Source: an uncultured Christensenella sp.
GTDB lineage: Bacteria > Bacillota > Clostridia > Christensenellales > Borkfalkiaceae
DNA: 64,000 nt
Assembly: GCA_910587015.1 (NCBI GenBank)
Contig: CAJUME010000008.1
Coordinates: forward strand, 83,150-147,149
Reading direction: 5' to 3'
Position 1 is the stretch's first letter, and every line of letters begins with the position of its first letter. A model generated the notes under the pieces. That model was not told where the DNA came from. It did no database searches and saw only the letters and a program-made list of their open reading frames with translations. Shown here piece by piece: positions 35,291 through 43,251 of this stretch. Made by a program: the position numbers and the translations under genes.

Positions 35291-35308
35291 TTGAAAGTAC
35301 ACTTTCAA
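35291..35308. repeat. Element inverted repeat, copy 3
   Basis: Identical to the copies at 27614 and 32994; two bases after the ATPase stop codon. Confidence 0.85.
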
Positions 35309-35312
35309 AAAC

Positions 35313-35442
35313 GGGGCTATCCTTTTAGATTGCCGAGGCAAAATAAAATGACGGTAACAGTAAAAGCAAGTTTGCGGTTTTTCGTAGTACAATAGCAACG
35401 ACGAAAAGCAACCCAAAAGGGGTTATCCTTTTGAGTTGCTTT
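35313..35442. other. Non-coding region upstream of rep: direct repeat and long hairpin (candidate origin)
   Basis: GGGG(C/T)TATCCTTTT occurs at 35313-35326 and 35419-35432. The second copy forms the apex of a hairpin, 35405-35442: AAAGCAAC/GTTGCTTT, an internal loop, then AAAAGG/CCTTTT around GGTTAT. No gene is seen in 35289-35561. A rolling-circle origin next to its Rep is the simplest reading, but a nick site cannot be named. Confidence 0.45.
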
Positions 35443-35561
35443 CGGCGGCGCGAAAGGACTACGGAAAATGCGAGCTGTCAAGCCCACCGTGGAATAAATC
35501 TTTATGCCGCGAAAGGGGCTTTACAGCCCGCAAGCAAACGATTACAGAGAGGTAAACAACA

Positions 35562-36539
35562 ATGAGTTATGCAAACTTAACACCTATTGACGATATGTCG
35601 GGTTGTCCGTTCCCTTTTTTAGACGAGCCGCAATCGCCCGCTACAACGTATTACAAGATTTACAATGACGGCGGTCATTATATTGCTACACGGTGTTATC
35701 GCAGTCAAATAAAGCCGCCTAAACGTAAATATAAGCGCGAAGATATAGACATACTTTTTGACAGCCTTTATACTTCCGCTATGCAAGACGGCTTGAAGAG
35801 CGACGAAATGACAGTGTACATAAAGGCGGGAATACTTTTGTTGTTCCCCGACTATGAGAATTTGGACAAGTACATAGCGGACAAAATCGAGCGTAAGCAA
35901 CATAATTTATACGTTCGCAAGAAACGTTTTCGCCGCAAAGCGAATTTAAACTGCTGGAATTATTTTGTAACTTTCACCTACGCCGACGATAAGCAAGACG
36001 AATACACATTCCGCAAAAAATTGCGGTGTTGTCTTTCTCACTTGCATACACGGCGTGGTTGGCGGTATATGGGCGTGTTCGAGCGTGCGCCCGAAACGGG
36101 GCGGTTACACTTTCACGGACTGCTATATATACCCGACGGCGAAATGATAGGCACGATAACGGAAAAGACAGATTACAGCACGGCACAAGGCAAACTGCAA
36201 ACGACACACGAAAACGACTTTTTTCAAAAGGCTTTCGGACGAAACGACTTTGAGGAATTAAACGAAATGGAACTGAAACACGGACAAACGCTAAACTATT
36301 TGTTAAAGTACATAGGCAAGACGGGCGAACGTATTGTGTATAGCAGAGGCATACCGACGGAAATATACCGCAAATTGAACGACGACGAAATAGTAACGGA
36401 AATGGACGACTTCGGCACAAAGTATATACTTTTTGACGACGTGATAAGTTGGGAACGGGATATAATGCACTTCAAGTACAAACAAGTATCTATGATTGAC
36501 TTGATATGCAACCCGCCACGGTATGGCTTAACGGCTTAA
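35562..36539 (+). CDS. HUH-type rolling-circle replication initiator (Rep)
   Basis: A 325-residue Rep. Motif I is NYFVTFTYAD (about 133-142). Motif II is LHFHGLLYIP with the metal-binding His183 and His185. Motif III is NYLLKYIG with Tyr246 and Lys249 (YxxK), the Tyr that would attach to the nicked DNA. It should nick one strand at the origin and start rolling-circle replication, as in filamentous phages, microviruses and small plasmids. GAGAGG precedes the ATG. There is no helicase domain, so a host helicase would be needed; pcrA happens to lie close by on the chromosome. Confidence 0.85.
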   Translation: MSYANLTPIDDMSGCPFPFLDEPQSPATTYYKIYNDGGHYIATRCYRSQIKPPKRKYKREDIDILFDSLYTSAMQDGLKSDEMTVYIKAGILLLFPDYENLDKYIADKIERKQHNLYVRKKRFRRKANLNCWNYFVTFTYADDKQDEYTFRKKLRCCLSHLHTRRGWRYMGVFERAPETGRLHFHGLLYIPDGEMIGTITEKTDYSTAQGKLQTTHENDFFQKAFGRNDFEELNEMELKHGQTLNYLLKYIGKTGERIVYSRGIPTEIYRKLNDDEIVTEMDDFGTKYILFDDVISWERDIMHFKYKQVSMIDLICNPPRYGLTA

Positions 36540-36675
36540 AGAACGGTAAAACAATACAATAGCAACGGTCTAACACCTATGTATTACATACGGTGTATTT
36601 TGCGTTTGTCTGAAAACCGAAAAAAGCACGTTCACGCGCTCCACTTCGCTTTCACTTCCGCAAAACAAAATCAAA

Positions 36676-36722
36676 AGGCGGCATTTCGCAAGCGATTTAG
36701 CGCGAAAGCCGCCTTTTTTGTG
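36676..36722 (+). terminator. Intrinsic terminator after rep
   Basis: AAGGCGGC and TTTCGC arms pair with GCGAAA and GCCGCCTT in a long hairpin followed by TTTTTT. Confidence 0.8.
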
Positions 36723-36751
36723 TGCTGAAAGCGGGCTGTCGGTCGGTTAAA

Positions 36752-36810
36752 CGCGACACCTTGTACCCGCCGCGCGTAGCGCGGCGGCTCGTATAGTACA
36801 AGGTGTCGCG
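36752..36810. other. 59-base two-storey hairpin (candidate packaging or replication signal)
   Basis: A perfect 15-bp stem (CGCGACACCTTGTAC 36752-36766 with its complement 36796-36810) carries an inner perfect 9-bp hairpin (CCGCCGCGC/GCGCGGCGG, loop GTA) plus an unpaired CTCGTATA. There is no T run, so it is not a terminator. A strong hairpin just downstream of the replication gene resembles a filamentous-phage packaging signal or a lagging-strand origin. The 362-base gap 36540-36901 contains no gene. Confidence 0.5.
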
Positions 36811-36846
36811 TAATAGCCCCACGCATAAAATCAAGGCTTAAACCGT

Positions 36847-36875
36847 TTGAAATTCAAGCGGAAAAACACTATAAT
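36847..36875 (+). promoter_or_regulatory. Sigma-A promoter of the IS30-family transposase
   Basis: TTGAAA (36847-36852), 17-bp spacer, TATAAT (36870-36875), 26 bases before the start codon. Confidence 0.75.
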
Positions 36876-36901
36876 AAAACGATAAAGGAACGGTAACGAC
36901 T

Positions 36902-37951
36902 ATGAAACGGAAAGGAACGAAAGACTTAACATTAACGCAACGGCGCGAAATAGAAAATCATTTGAAATCGGGCTGTACGAAAAAACGCATAGCCGAATTA
37001 TTGGGCGTGTGTCTTGCAACTGTGTATAACGAATTAAAGCGCGGTCAATGTACGCAAAAGGTGTACAGTTATACGGACTATTGGGGCGAGCGGCACTATA
37101 AGCAAGTAACAGCATACAGCGCAGATATAGCCGAGTACAAGTACCGACAAAATCAATCGGCACACGGTGCGCCACTTAAAATCGGTAACGATTTTGAACT
37201 TGTGCGGGAAATTGAAAATCGCGTAATTAACGACAAAATAAGCCCGTGCGCCGCATTGGGACGAATAAAGCGTGAAAAGACTTGCCGCACGACAATTTCA
37301 AAAACCACTCTTTACCGCTATATTCGTGCGGGCTACATATTTACGCGCATTACAATGAACGACGTGCAATTAAAGCAACGGCATTACCAAAAAGCGACGA
37401 TTAAACGCCCACCGAAAGGCACGAGCATAGAGAAACGCCCCGCCGAGATTGCCGCCCGTAATACGTTCGGGCATTGGGAAATGGACTGTGTTATAGGCAA
37501 GCAAGGCACGAAAGAAACTATACTTGCATTTACCGAACGATTGACACGATACGAAATCGTTTATAAAATGCCCGACCATAAGGCGGCGACGGTCGTACGC
37601 TTTGTAAATAAACTTGAAAAGCGTTACGGAAAGCAATTCCGCCGACTATTCAAAAGTATAACCGTTGATAACGGCGTAGAGTTTAGCAACTTTGCGGGGC
37701 TTGAAAAATCAATCTACGGCGGCAAGCGTACAAGCGTTTATTACTGCCACCCGTACACAAGTTGCGAACGCGGCAGTAACGAGAGGTTAAACCGTGAAAT
37801 ACGCCGACTAATACCGAAAGGCACGGACTTATCTACAATAAGCGATAAGCGCATTAAAGCCGTTGAAACGTGGGTGAACGACTACCCGCGGGAAATATTC
37901 GGGTATGCGACAAGCGCGGAACTGTTCGCCGAGCAACTGCAAGCAATTTAA
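36902..37951 (+). CDS. IS30-family DDE transposase, probable integrase of the element
   Basis: A 349-residue transposase. The N-terminal helix-turn-helix (LTQRREIENHLKSGCTKKRIAELLG) is followed by the catalytic core with FGHWEMDCVIG (first Asp), KSITVDNGVEFSNF (second Asp) and SCERGSNERLNREIRRLIPKGTD (Glu), the IS30 pattern. No terminal inverted repeats flank the gene, so it is not a stand-alone insertion sequence. Filamentous phages of Spiroplasma and other hosts are known to carry IS3- or IS30-type transposases in place of integrases. RBS AAAGGAACGG. Confidence 0.9.
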   Translation: MKRKGTKDLTLTQRREIENHLKSGCTKKRIAELLGVCLATVYNELKRGQCTQKVYSYTDYWGERHYKQVTAYSADIAEYKYRQNQSAHGAPLKIGNDFELVREIENRVINDKISPCAALGRIKREKTCRTTISKTTLYRYIRAGYIFTRITMNDVQLKQRHYQKATIKRPPKGTSIEKRPAEIAARNTFGHWEMDCVIGKQGTKETILAFTERLTRYEIVYKMPDHKAATVVRFVNKLEKRYGKQFRRLFKSITVDNGVEFSNFAGLEKSIYGGKRTSVYYCHPYTSCERGSNERLNREIRRLIPKGTDLSTISDKRIKAVETWVNDYPREIFGYATSAELFAEQLQAI

Positions 37952-38027
37952 CAATAATTGAAAGTACAAACAAGCCGCCGAAAGACGGCTATTTTGCCGT
38001 ACAGCGAAACGCCCCGCCCGCCCCGTT

Positions 38028-38098
38028 TTTCTAACCCTTGCAAGGGTTAGAAAAATACAATACCCGCCGAAATGTAACTTTCAACGGGTATTTTATCA
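38028..38098. terminator. Two terminator-like hairpins near the right end
   Basis: CTAACCCTTGCAAGGGTTAG (38032-38051) is a perfect palindrome flanked by T and A runs. AATACCCG and CGGGTATT (about 38059-38093) form a second stem followed by TTATC and containing ACTTTCAA, a half copy of the element repeat. The remainder of the 38099-38241 gap is AT-rich and then host sequence. Confidence 0.6.
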
Positions 38099-38157
38099 TA
38101 CACTAAAATTTTTTTGAAAATCTAAAAAAATTCTATAAAATTGCTTGACTTTTTAAT

Positions 38158-38176
38158 ATTTTGTCCGTACATTTTG
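38158..38176. repeat. Right attachment site (attR-like)
   Basis: Contains ATTTTGTCCGTAC (38158-38170) and TGTCCGTACATTTTG (38162-38176), matching the left end. Confidence 0.65.
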
Positions 38177-38185
38177 CGCAAAGCA

Positions 38186-38224
38186 AAAGCGCGCGGGCGG
38201 ATAAAATATCCGCCCGCGCGCTTT
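38186..38224. terminator. Terminator after ligA
   Basis: A perfect stem of about 18 bp (AAAGCGCGCGGGCGGATA arms) with T runs on the - strand. Host sequence, ten bases outside the element. Confidence 0.85.
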
Positions 38225-38241
38225 AAAATACGCCGCATTCC

Positions 38242-40188
38242 TCAAAGCCCCGCAATCAGCCCCTTAAATTCCGCCTCGTCTATAATTTTAACGCCAAGCT
38301 TTTTCGCCTTTTCAAGCTTACTGCCGGCCGCCTCGCCCGCAATCACCAGCGTAGTCTTTCCCGTCACCGCGCTCTGGCATTCTCCGCCGTTCTCCTCGAT
38401 AATTTTCTGCGCCTCCGCGCGCTTAAATTCCGTCAGCGTGCCCGTCAGAACAACGAATTGCCCCGCGAATATGCCCGTTTTAACCGCCCTTTGCACAGCC
38501 CTCGGCGCAACTCCCGCCGCAAGCATAGCCTCTGTTTCCGCAGCATTCCCCTCGTCCGCAAACCAGCTTAAAATCGCGTCCGCGGTAATCTCGCCTATGT
38601 TCTCAAGCTCTAAAAGCTGTTCCCTCGTTGCGTTCCTCAGCCCCTCGATGCTTCCGAACGCCCTCGACAAGTCCTTCGCCGCAACCTTTCCCACGCCATC
38701 GATACCCAGTGCAAGCAAAAATCTGTCCAAAGCAATATCCTTGCTTTTTTCGATTGCCCCCAATATATTAGCCGTTTTCTTGCTTTTAAAGCCGTCAAGC
38801 CCGCGCAAAGCCTCCTCGGTCAGCGAATACAGCTGCGAGCATTCCCTCAGCCCCAGCGCATCGTAAAACTGCCCCGCAGTCATTTCGGAAAGCCCCTCGA
38901 TATCCATTGCGTCCTTGCTCGCAAAATGCTCAATCTTCCCCGTAACCCTCGGTCGGCAGTATTTGTTCGGGCAGAATATATTCGCCCCGTTTTCCACAAC
39001 ATTACTGCCGCAATAGGGGCATATGTCGGGCTTAACCACGTCCGCGCTGCCCTCGGTGTGCTCCACCGCTCTTATAATTTCGGGTATAACCTCGTTAGAA
39101 CGCCTTATAAGCACCCTGCTGCCCACCTTAACGTCCTTCCTCGTCAAATCCCCGTAATTGTTAAGCGTAGCCTTCCGCACGGTCGCGCCCGCAAGCTCCA
39201 CGGGCTCCACAATGGCAAGCGGAGTAAGCTTTCCCGTCCGCCCAACCTGCCAGATAACCTTTTCGACAACGGTCACGCTCTCCTCCGCCTCGAACTTATA
39301 CGCCATAGCCCACCGCGGAAATTTGTCGGTGTAGCCCATTGCCGCGCGCTCCGCCGTCTGGTTCAGCTTCACGACAGCGCCGTCCGTCAGCACGTCAAGC
39401 CCCTTGCGCTCAACCTCAATCTCGTCAATCGCGGCAATAACGTCCTCCTCGCTCTTGCATACGTGCAAAAAAGGGAACACCTTAAAGCCCTGCTCCTTCA
39501 AAAATTCAAAGTGCGCCGCCTGCGAGGGCAGCTCCCCCTCGCTCATATAATTCACGTTATAAAACAGAATTTCGGGCTTTCTTTCGGCGGTGATTTTCGG
39601 GTCTAAATTCCTTATCGCCCCCGCAACGGCGTTTCTCGCGTTCTTCAGCTTTTCCTTCGCGGTTTTGTTGTACTCCTCAAGCACGCTCAGCCTTATTACC
39701 GCCTCGCCCTGCACCTCCAAAACGCCCTTGTACGCGATTGTCAGCGGAAAGGACTGTATAGTCATGCACTGCGCCGTAACGTCCTCGCCGTTCACTCCGT
39801 CCCCGCGCGTGGTCGCCCGCACAAACCTTCCGTTTTCGTAGGTGAGGCACATCGTCAGCCCGTCAAACTTGTATTCCACAGTATACTCGGGCGCCTCAAC
39901 CGCCTTCTTCACGCGCGTAAAAAAGGCGTTCAGCTCGTCCGCCGTTACAGATTTATCCAGAGAATACAGCCTTGCAATGTGCGTGTGCCGCTTAAACGCC
40001 TTAATCGGCTCGCCGCCGACCCTGCGCGTGGGGCTGTCAAACCTCACAATCCCCGTGTCCTTTTCCAGCCCTTCAAGCTCCGCATACAGTCTGTCGTATT
40101 CGCGGTCGTCAACCGAAGGCTTATCCAGCACATAATACTCGTACGCCCATTTATTCAGCTGTGCAATCAGCTCGCCCATTCTGTCCAT
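38242..40188 (-). CDS. ligA: NAD-dependent DNA ligase
   Basis: A 648-residue ligase that seals nicks using NAD. The adenylation Lys is Lys107 in VEYKFDGLT (KxDG motif). The order is N-terminal Ia domain, adenylation domain, OB-fold (VGRTGKLTPLAIVEPVEL), a zinc finger (CPYCGSN, CPNKYC), helix-hairpin-helix repeats (about 440-545) and a C-terminal BRCT domain (about 570-648). It lies 24 bases downstream of pcrA, in the common Firmicute pcrA-ligA operon. The mobile element sits just past its terminator. Confidence 0.95.
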   Translation of the reverse strand: MDRMGELIAQLNKWAYEYYVLDKPSVDDREYDRLYAELEGLEKDTGIVRFDSPTRRVGGEPIKAFKRHTHIARLYSLDKSVTADELNAFFTRVKKAVEAPEYTVEYKFDGLTMCLTYENGRFVRATTRGDGVNGEDVTAQCMTIQSFPLTIAYKGVLEVQGEAVIRLSVLEEYNKTAKEKLKNARNAVAGAIRNLDPKITAERKPEILFYNVNYMSEGELPSQAAHFEFLKEQGFKVFPFLHVCKSEEDVIAAIDEIEVERKGLDVLTDGAVVKLNQTAERAAMGYTDKFPRWAMAYKFEAEESVTVVEKVIWQVGRTGKLTPLAIVEPVELAGATVRKATLNNYGDLTRKDVKVGSRVLIRRSNEVIPEIIRAVEHTEGSADVVKPDICPYCGSNVVENGANIFCPNKYCRPRVTGKIEHFASKDAMDIEGLSEMTAGQFYDALGLRECSQLYSLTEEALRGLDGFKSKKTANILGAIEKSKDIALDRFLLALGIDGVGKVAAKDLSRAFGSIEGLRNATREQLLELENIGEITADAILSWFADEGNAAETEAMLAAGVAPRAVQRAVKTGIFAGQFVVLTGTLTEFKRAEAQKIIEENGGECQSAVTGKTTLVIAGEAAGSKLEKAKKLGVKIIDEAEFKGLIAGL

Positions 40189-40212
40189 AACTTACCCCGA
40201 TTTTTTTTGTTT

Positions 40213-42573
40213 TTAAATAATTTCAAGCGGTGCAAGCGCCGCCGAAAGCTCCTTAACGCCCTGTCCGTCAAAGGCAACGTTTATCACCTTGCCCTCGTTT
40301 TTAACGGCAACAACCATACCCACGCCGAATTTCGGGTGCTTAACCCGCATACCCACGCTGTACTTCGCCCCGCCGTTCCCGCCTGAGCCTCCCGCGCCAA
40401 CCGAACCGCCAAAACCCTTTGCAACGCCGCCGCTCCCGCCCCAGACGGGCTTAAAGCTGCTTTTTTCGGCGTATGCGCTCTGCTCGCCGTCGTATGCCGA
40501 ATACAACGCCCTTCCCGCGCTCTTTTCGTCCGCGTTATAGCCGCTTCCGCCGCGGTACGCCCCCGAATATCCCGCGTTTACGCTACTTCCAAAGCCTCCG
40601 CTCCCGCCGTAACGTCCCGCGCCGTACCCATTGCCAAAACCGCCGTAGCCGCCGCCCGCATACGCCGCCGCACCCAGCTCGGGCGCAAGCTCCTTAATAA
40701 ATTTAGAAGGCGCCGTCAAATCCCTCCGCCCGTATAAATACCTCGATTTAGAGCGGGTGAGATACAGCCTTTCCCTCGCGCGGGTAATGGCAACGTACAT
40801 CAGCCTGCGCTCCTCCTCGGTGCTCCTTCCGTCGCTTTCCGCGCGTGACGAGGGCATTATCCCCTCTTCCAGCCCGCAAATAAACACGTTGTTAAATTCA
40901 AGCCCCTTCACCGCGTGTATGGTCGCAAGCGTAACGTAATCGCCCCCGTCCATTTCGTCCAAATCAGAGGATAAGGTAACCGAATTAAGATACTCGTCAA
41001 GGGTAGCAGTCGGGTTCAGCCTTGCAAACTCGTCCACAGACGCGATAAATTCGTCAAGGTTGGCAAGCTTCCCGTCCCCCTCGTCCGTGCCGTCGTCGTA
41101 GGCAGAGCGCAAATCGGCAAGCGCAAGCACCTCGCGCACAAGCCGGTTTACGGGCGTTTCTATCGCCGACAGAATAAACCCCTTTATAAGACTGCCGAAG
41201 TCCTTCAGCTTCTCCTTCGCCCCGCGCGCAAGCGGCAAGCTGTCGCAGTCCACGCACGCGTCGTATAACGAAAGCCCCGCCCCCTGCGAATAGCCGTACA
41301 TAGCCTCGATTGTCTTTCCGCCTATCCCGCGCTTGGGCACGTTGATAATTCTTTCCGCCGCCTCGTCGTCGAACGGGTTGGAAATCAGCCGCAAATACGC
41401 AAGAATATCTTTAATTTCCCGCCTTTCGAAGAACTTAAAGCCCCCGAAAACCTTGTACGGTATGCCGTATTTGGTGAACTCCTGCTCGTACGCGCGCGTC
41501 AGCGCGTTTATGCGCATAAGCACGGCGAAATCGGAATATTTCCCTCCCCGCGCCACCGCGGCGGAAATCTCCCGCGCCGTATACAGCGCCTCGCCAGCCT
41601 CCTCGTCCGCCTGATAATATTCGGGCTTCTCGCCCTCGCCCGCGTCCGTCCAAAGCTGCTTTCCGCGGCGGTTTATATTGTTCTTTATAATGCAGTTCGC
41701 AAGCTTCAAAATCGAGGCGGTAGAGCGGTAATTGCGTTCCAGCTTGTATATCTTCGCGTCGGGATAGTCGCCGTCAAACCTCAAAATATTCTCTATTTCC
41801 GCACCCCGCCAGCCGTAAATTGACTGGTCGTCATCGCCCACCGCAAAAATATTGCCGTGTCTGCCCGCCAACAGCTTTATAATGTTGTACTGAACGGCGT
41901 TCGTGTCCTGAAACTCGTCCACAAGTATGTATTTGAACTTGTCCGAAAGGTATTCCAAAGCCTCGCTGTCGCTTCTCAGCAGCCGCAGGGTATGCAACAG
42001 CAAATCATCGAAGTCCAAAGCGTTGTTCTGCATCAGATGCTTGTTATACCTCTCGTAAATGCATACAACGTCCTCCATTCCGCGCTCGTGCTTGAATTTT
42101 CTGCCGTACTGGTCGGGGTCAAGCCCAAGCATTTTTGCATTTGCAATGTGGTATTTTGCATTTTTCAGCAGCTTGTCGTCGTCGAAATCAAGCTCCTGAA
42201 AGCATTTTTTAATAACGTTCGCGCGCTCGGTCTCGCTGTAAATGGAAAAGTTGGACTTAAAGCCCGCCTTTTCCGCAAACTGCCGCAAAATTTTGACGCA
42301 CATAGAGTGAATTGTGCAAATCCACCTTGTATCGCCGTCCTCGCCAAGCATTTTGTTCAGCCTTTCCTTCATTTCTCCCGCGGCCTTGTTGGTGAAGGTG
42401 ATTGCAAGTATTTGCGAAAGGTTCGCCTTCCCCTCCCGCAGAATATACGCTATGCGCGAGGTTAAAACCCTCGTTTTACCGCTCCCCGCGCCCGCCAATA
42501 CAAGCACCGCGCCCTCGGTATCGGTTACGGGCTTCCTCTGCTCTTCGTTCAGTTTATCAAGTATTTCGTCCAT
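40213..42573 (-). CDS. pcrA: ATP-dependent DNA helicase PcrA/UvrD
   Basis: A 786-residue superfamily 1A 3'-5' helicase for repair and rolling-circle plasmid replication. Motifs are GAGSGKTRVLT (Walker A, about 29), VDEFQDTN (Walker B), VGDDDQSIYGWRGA, YRST and TIHAVKGLEF near the C-terminus. A Gly/Tyr-rich linker (about 640-720) precedes a C-terminal Tudor-like end (VGMRVKHPKFGVGMV). ATG 42573 starts the conserved sequence (MDEILDKLNEEQR) and lies only seven bases after the -10, so the mRNA may be leaderless. Confidence 0.93.
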   Translation of the reverse strand: MDEILDKLNEEQRKPVTDTEGAVLVLAGAGSGKTRVLTSRIAYILREGKANLSQILAITFTNKAAGEMKERLNKMLGEDGDTRWICTIHSMCVKILRQFAEKAGFKSNFSIYSETERANVIKKCFQELDFDDDKLLKNAKYHIANAKMLGLDPDQYGRKFKHERGMEDVVCIYERYNKHLMQNNALDFDDLLLHTLRLLRSDSEALEYLSDKFKYILVDEFQDTNAVQYNIIKLLAGRHGNIFAVGDDDQSIYGWRGAEIENILRFDGDYPDAKIYKLERNYRSTASILKLANCIIKNNINRRGKQLWTDAGEGEKPEYYQADEEAGEALYTAREISAAVARGGKYSDFAVLMRINALTRAYEQEFTKYGIPYKVFGGFKFFERREIKDILAYLRLISNPFDDEAAERIINVPKRGIGGKTIEAMYGYSQGAGLSLYDACVDCDSLPLARGAKEKLKDFGSLIKGFILSAIETPVNRLVREVLALADLRSAYDDGTDEGDGKLANLDEFIASVDEFARLNPTATLDEYLNSVTLSSDLDEMDGGDYVTLATIHAVKGLEFNNVFICGLEEGIMPSSRAESDGRSTEEERRLMYVAITRARERLYLTRSKSRYLYGRRDLTAPSKFIKELAPELGAAAYAGGGYGGFGNGYGAGRYGGSGGFGSSVNAGYSGAYRGGSGYNADEKSAGRALYSAYDGEQSAYAEKSSFKPVWGGSGGVAKGFGGSVGAGGSGGNGGAKYSVGMRVKHPKFGVGMVVAVKNEGKVINVAFDGQGVKELSAALAPLEII

Positions 42574-42580
42574 ATATTCA

Positions 42581-42609
42581 ATTATACCACGCCCGCGCAA
42601 AAAACACAA
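42581..42609 (-). promoter_or_regulatory. pcrA promoter placed directly before the start codon
   Basis: On the - strand TTGTGT (42604-42609), 17-bp spacer, TATAAT (42581-42586). The ATG begins eight bases after the -10, at the expected start of transcription, and there is no ribosome-binding site. Confidence 0.65.
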
Positions 42610-42639
42610 TTCTTACCGCAATATTGCCTCAATTAAATT

Positions 42640-42678
42640 GCCCGCCGCCCAAGGCTGAACGCGCCTCGGGCGGCGGGC
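42640..42678. terminator. Terminator between the 42689 gene and pcrA
   Basis: An 11-bp GC stem (GCCCGCCGCCC with its complement) around a 17-base loop, T/A-rich on both sides. Confidence 0.65.
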
Positions 42679-42688
42679 TTTAAAAAAA

Positions 42689-43066
42689 TCAAAGCTTCAA
42701 TTCCTTTTCCTTTTTATAGCGGTTAAGCGCGGCAAGATATTTTGCGGAAAGCTCCAAAGTATACCTCTGCTTTTCCTCGTAGGACAGCTTATCATAAGCC
42801 TCCCTGTCGGTCAGTCTGCCTATCGCGTCGGAAACCTCTCCCTCCGCGTCCAGCAACGCCTTAACCCGCAAATAAAACTCGTCCTCCCGCCGTCCGCGCA
42901 CCTCGCTCTGCACGCGTTCCGCAATCGAGCTTTTTATTCTCATTTCGCTCAGCCCGCTGTTCAGCGCCTCAACGGTGTGCTCGTCTATGTTCCTTTTACA
43001 GTCAGCCCAAAAGCTGCCCTTCATTCTCTTTTTCGCCGCCCTCGCCATCAAAATCAAGTCTTCCAT
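42689..43066 (-). CDS. Small charged helical protein of unknown function
   Basis: A 125-residue protein. ATG 43066 (MEDLILMARAAKKRMKGSFW) follows GGAAGGGG; the longer frame to 43207 has no ribosome site and low-quality sequence. It is mostly helical and charged, with a C-terminal YLAALNRYKKEKEL. Its position just downstream of rpsU suggests shared expression past the rpsU terminator. No family recognised. Confidence 0.6.
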   Translation of the reverse strand: MEDLILMARAAKKRMKGSFWADCKRNIDEHTVEALNSGLSEMRIKSSIAERVQSEVRGRREDEFYLRVKALLDAEGEVSDAIGRLTDREAYDKLSYEEKQRYTLELSAKYLAALNRYKKEKELKL

Positions 43067-43211
43067 AAAAAAGCCCCTTCCGCAAAATTCCAATTCAAAA
43101 GCCCCGCTTTCGTCCGCCGCAGCAAAGCCGCCGCCCACGCCGCAAGCCACCTCACAGTAACACACCAAACCCCGCCAAAAACCGACCGCAACCGACATAT
43201 TCCGCAATCAA

Positions 43212-43244
43212 AAAGGCCCGTCCGACGCTCCGTCGGACAGACCT
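43212..43244 (-). terminator. rpsU terminator
   Basis: On the - strand a 12-14-bp stem (GTCCGACG/CGTCGGAC core) is followed by TTTTTG. Confidence 0.8.
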
Positions 43245-43251
43245 CTTTAGT

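Larger units (their letters stand above)
25373..38176 (+). mobile_element. Inovirus-like (filamentous phage-type) integrated element, about 12.8 kb
   Basis: Bounded by the 15-bp direct repeat TGTCCGTACATTTTG at 25373-25387 and 38162-38176. All genes run on the + strand while both host flanks run on the - strand, and base and codon use are visibly more A/T-rich. Contents in order: small unknown proteins, SprT-type protease, two structured non-coding regions, exported proteins with terminal membrane anchors, a 30-residue membrane peptide, a Zot/pI-like ATPase, a HUH Rep and an IS30-family transposase. This set matches filamentous phages better than a conjugative element: there is no relaxosome, VirB4 or secretion-channel gene. 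The major coat protein is not identified. Confidence 0.7.

Noticed and set aside
27614..35308. The TTGAAAGTACACTTTCAA repeats as a CRISPR array
   Set aside because: Copies are thousands of bases apart, the repeat is a short near-symmetric palindrome, and no cas genes are present.
35340..35400. A 15-codon open frame upstream of rep
   Set aside because: No ribosome-binding site and no sign of conservation; it lies inside the structured candidate origin.
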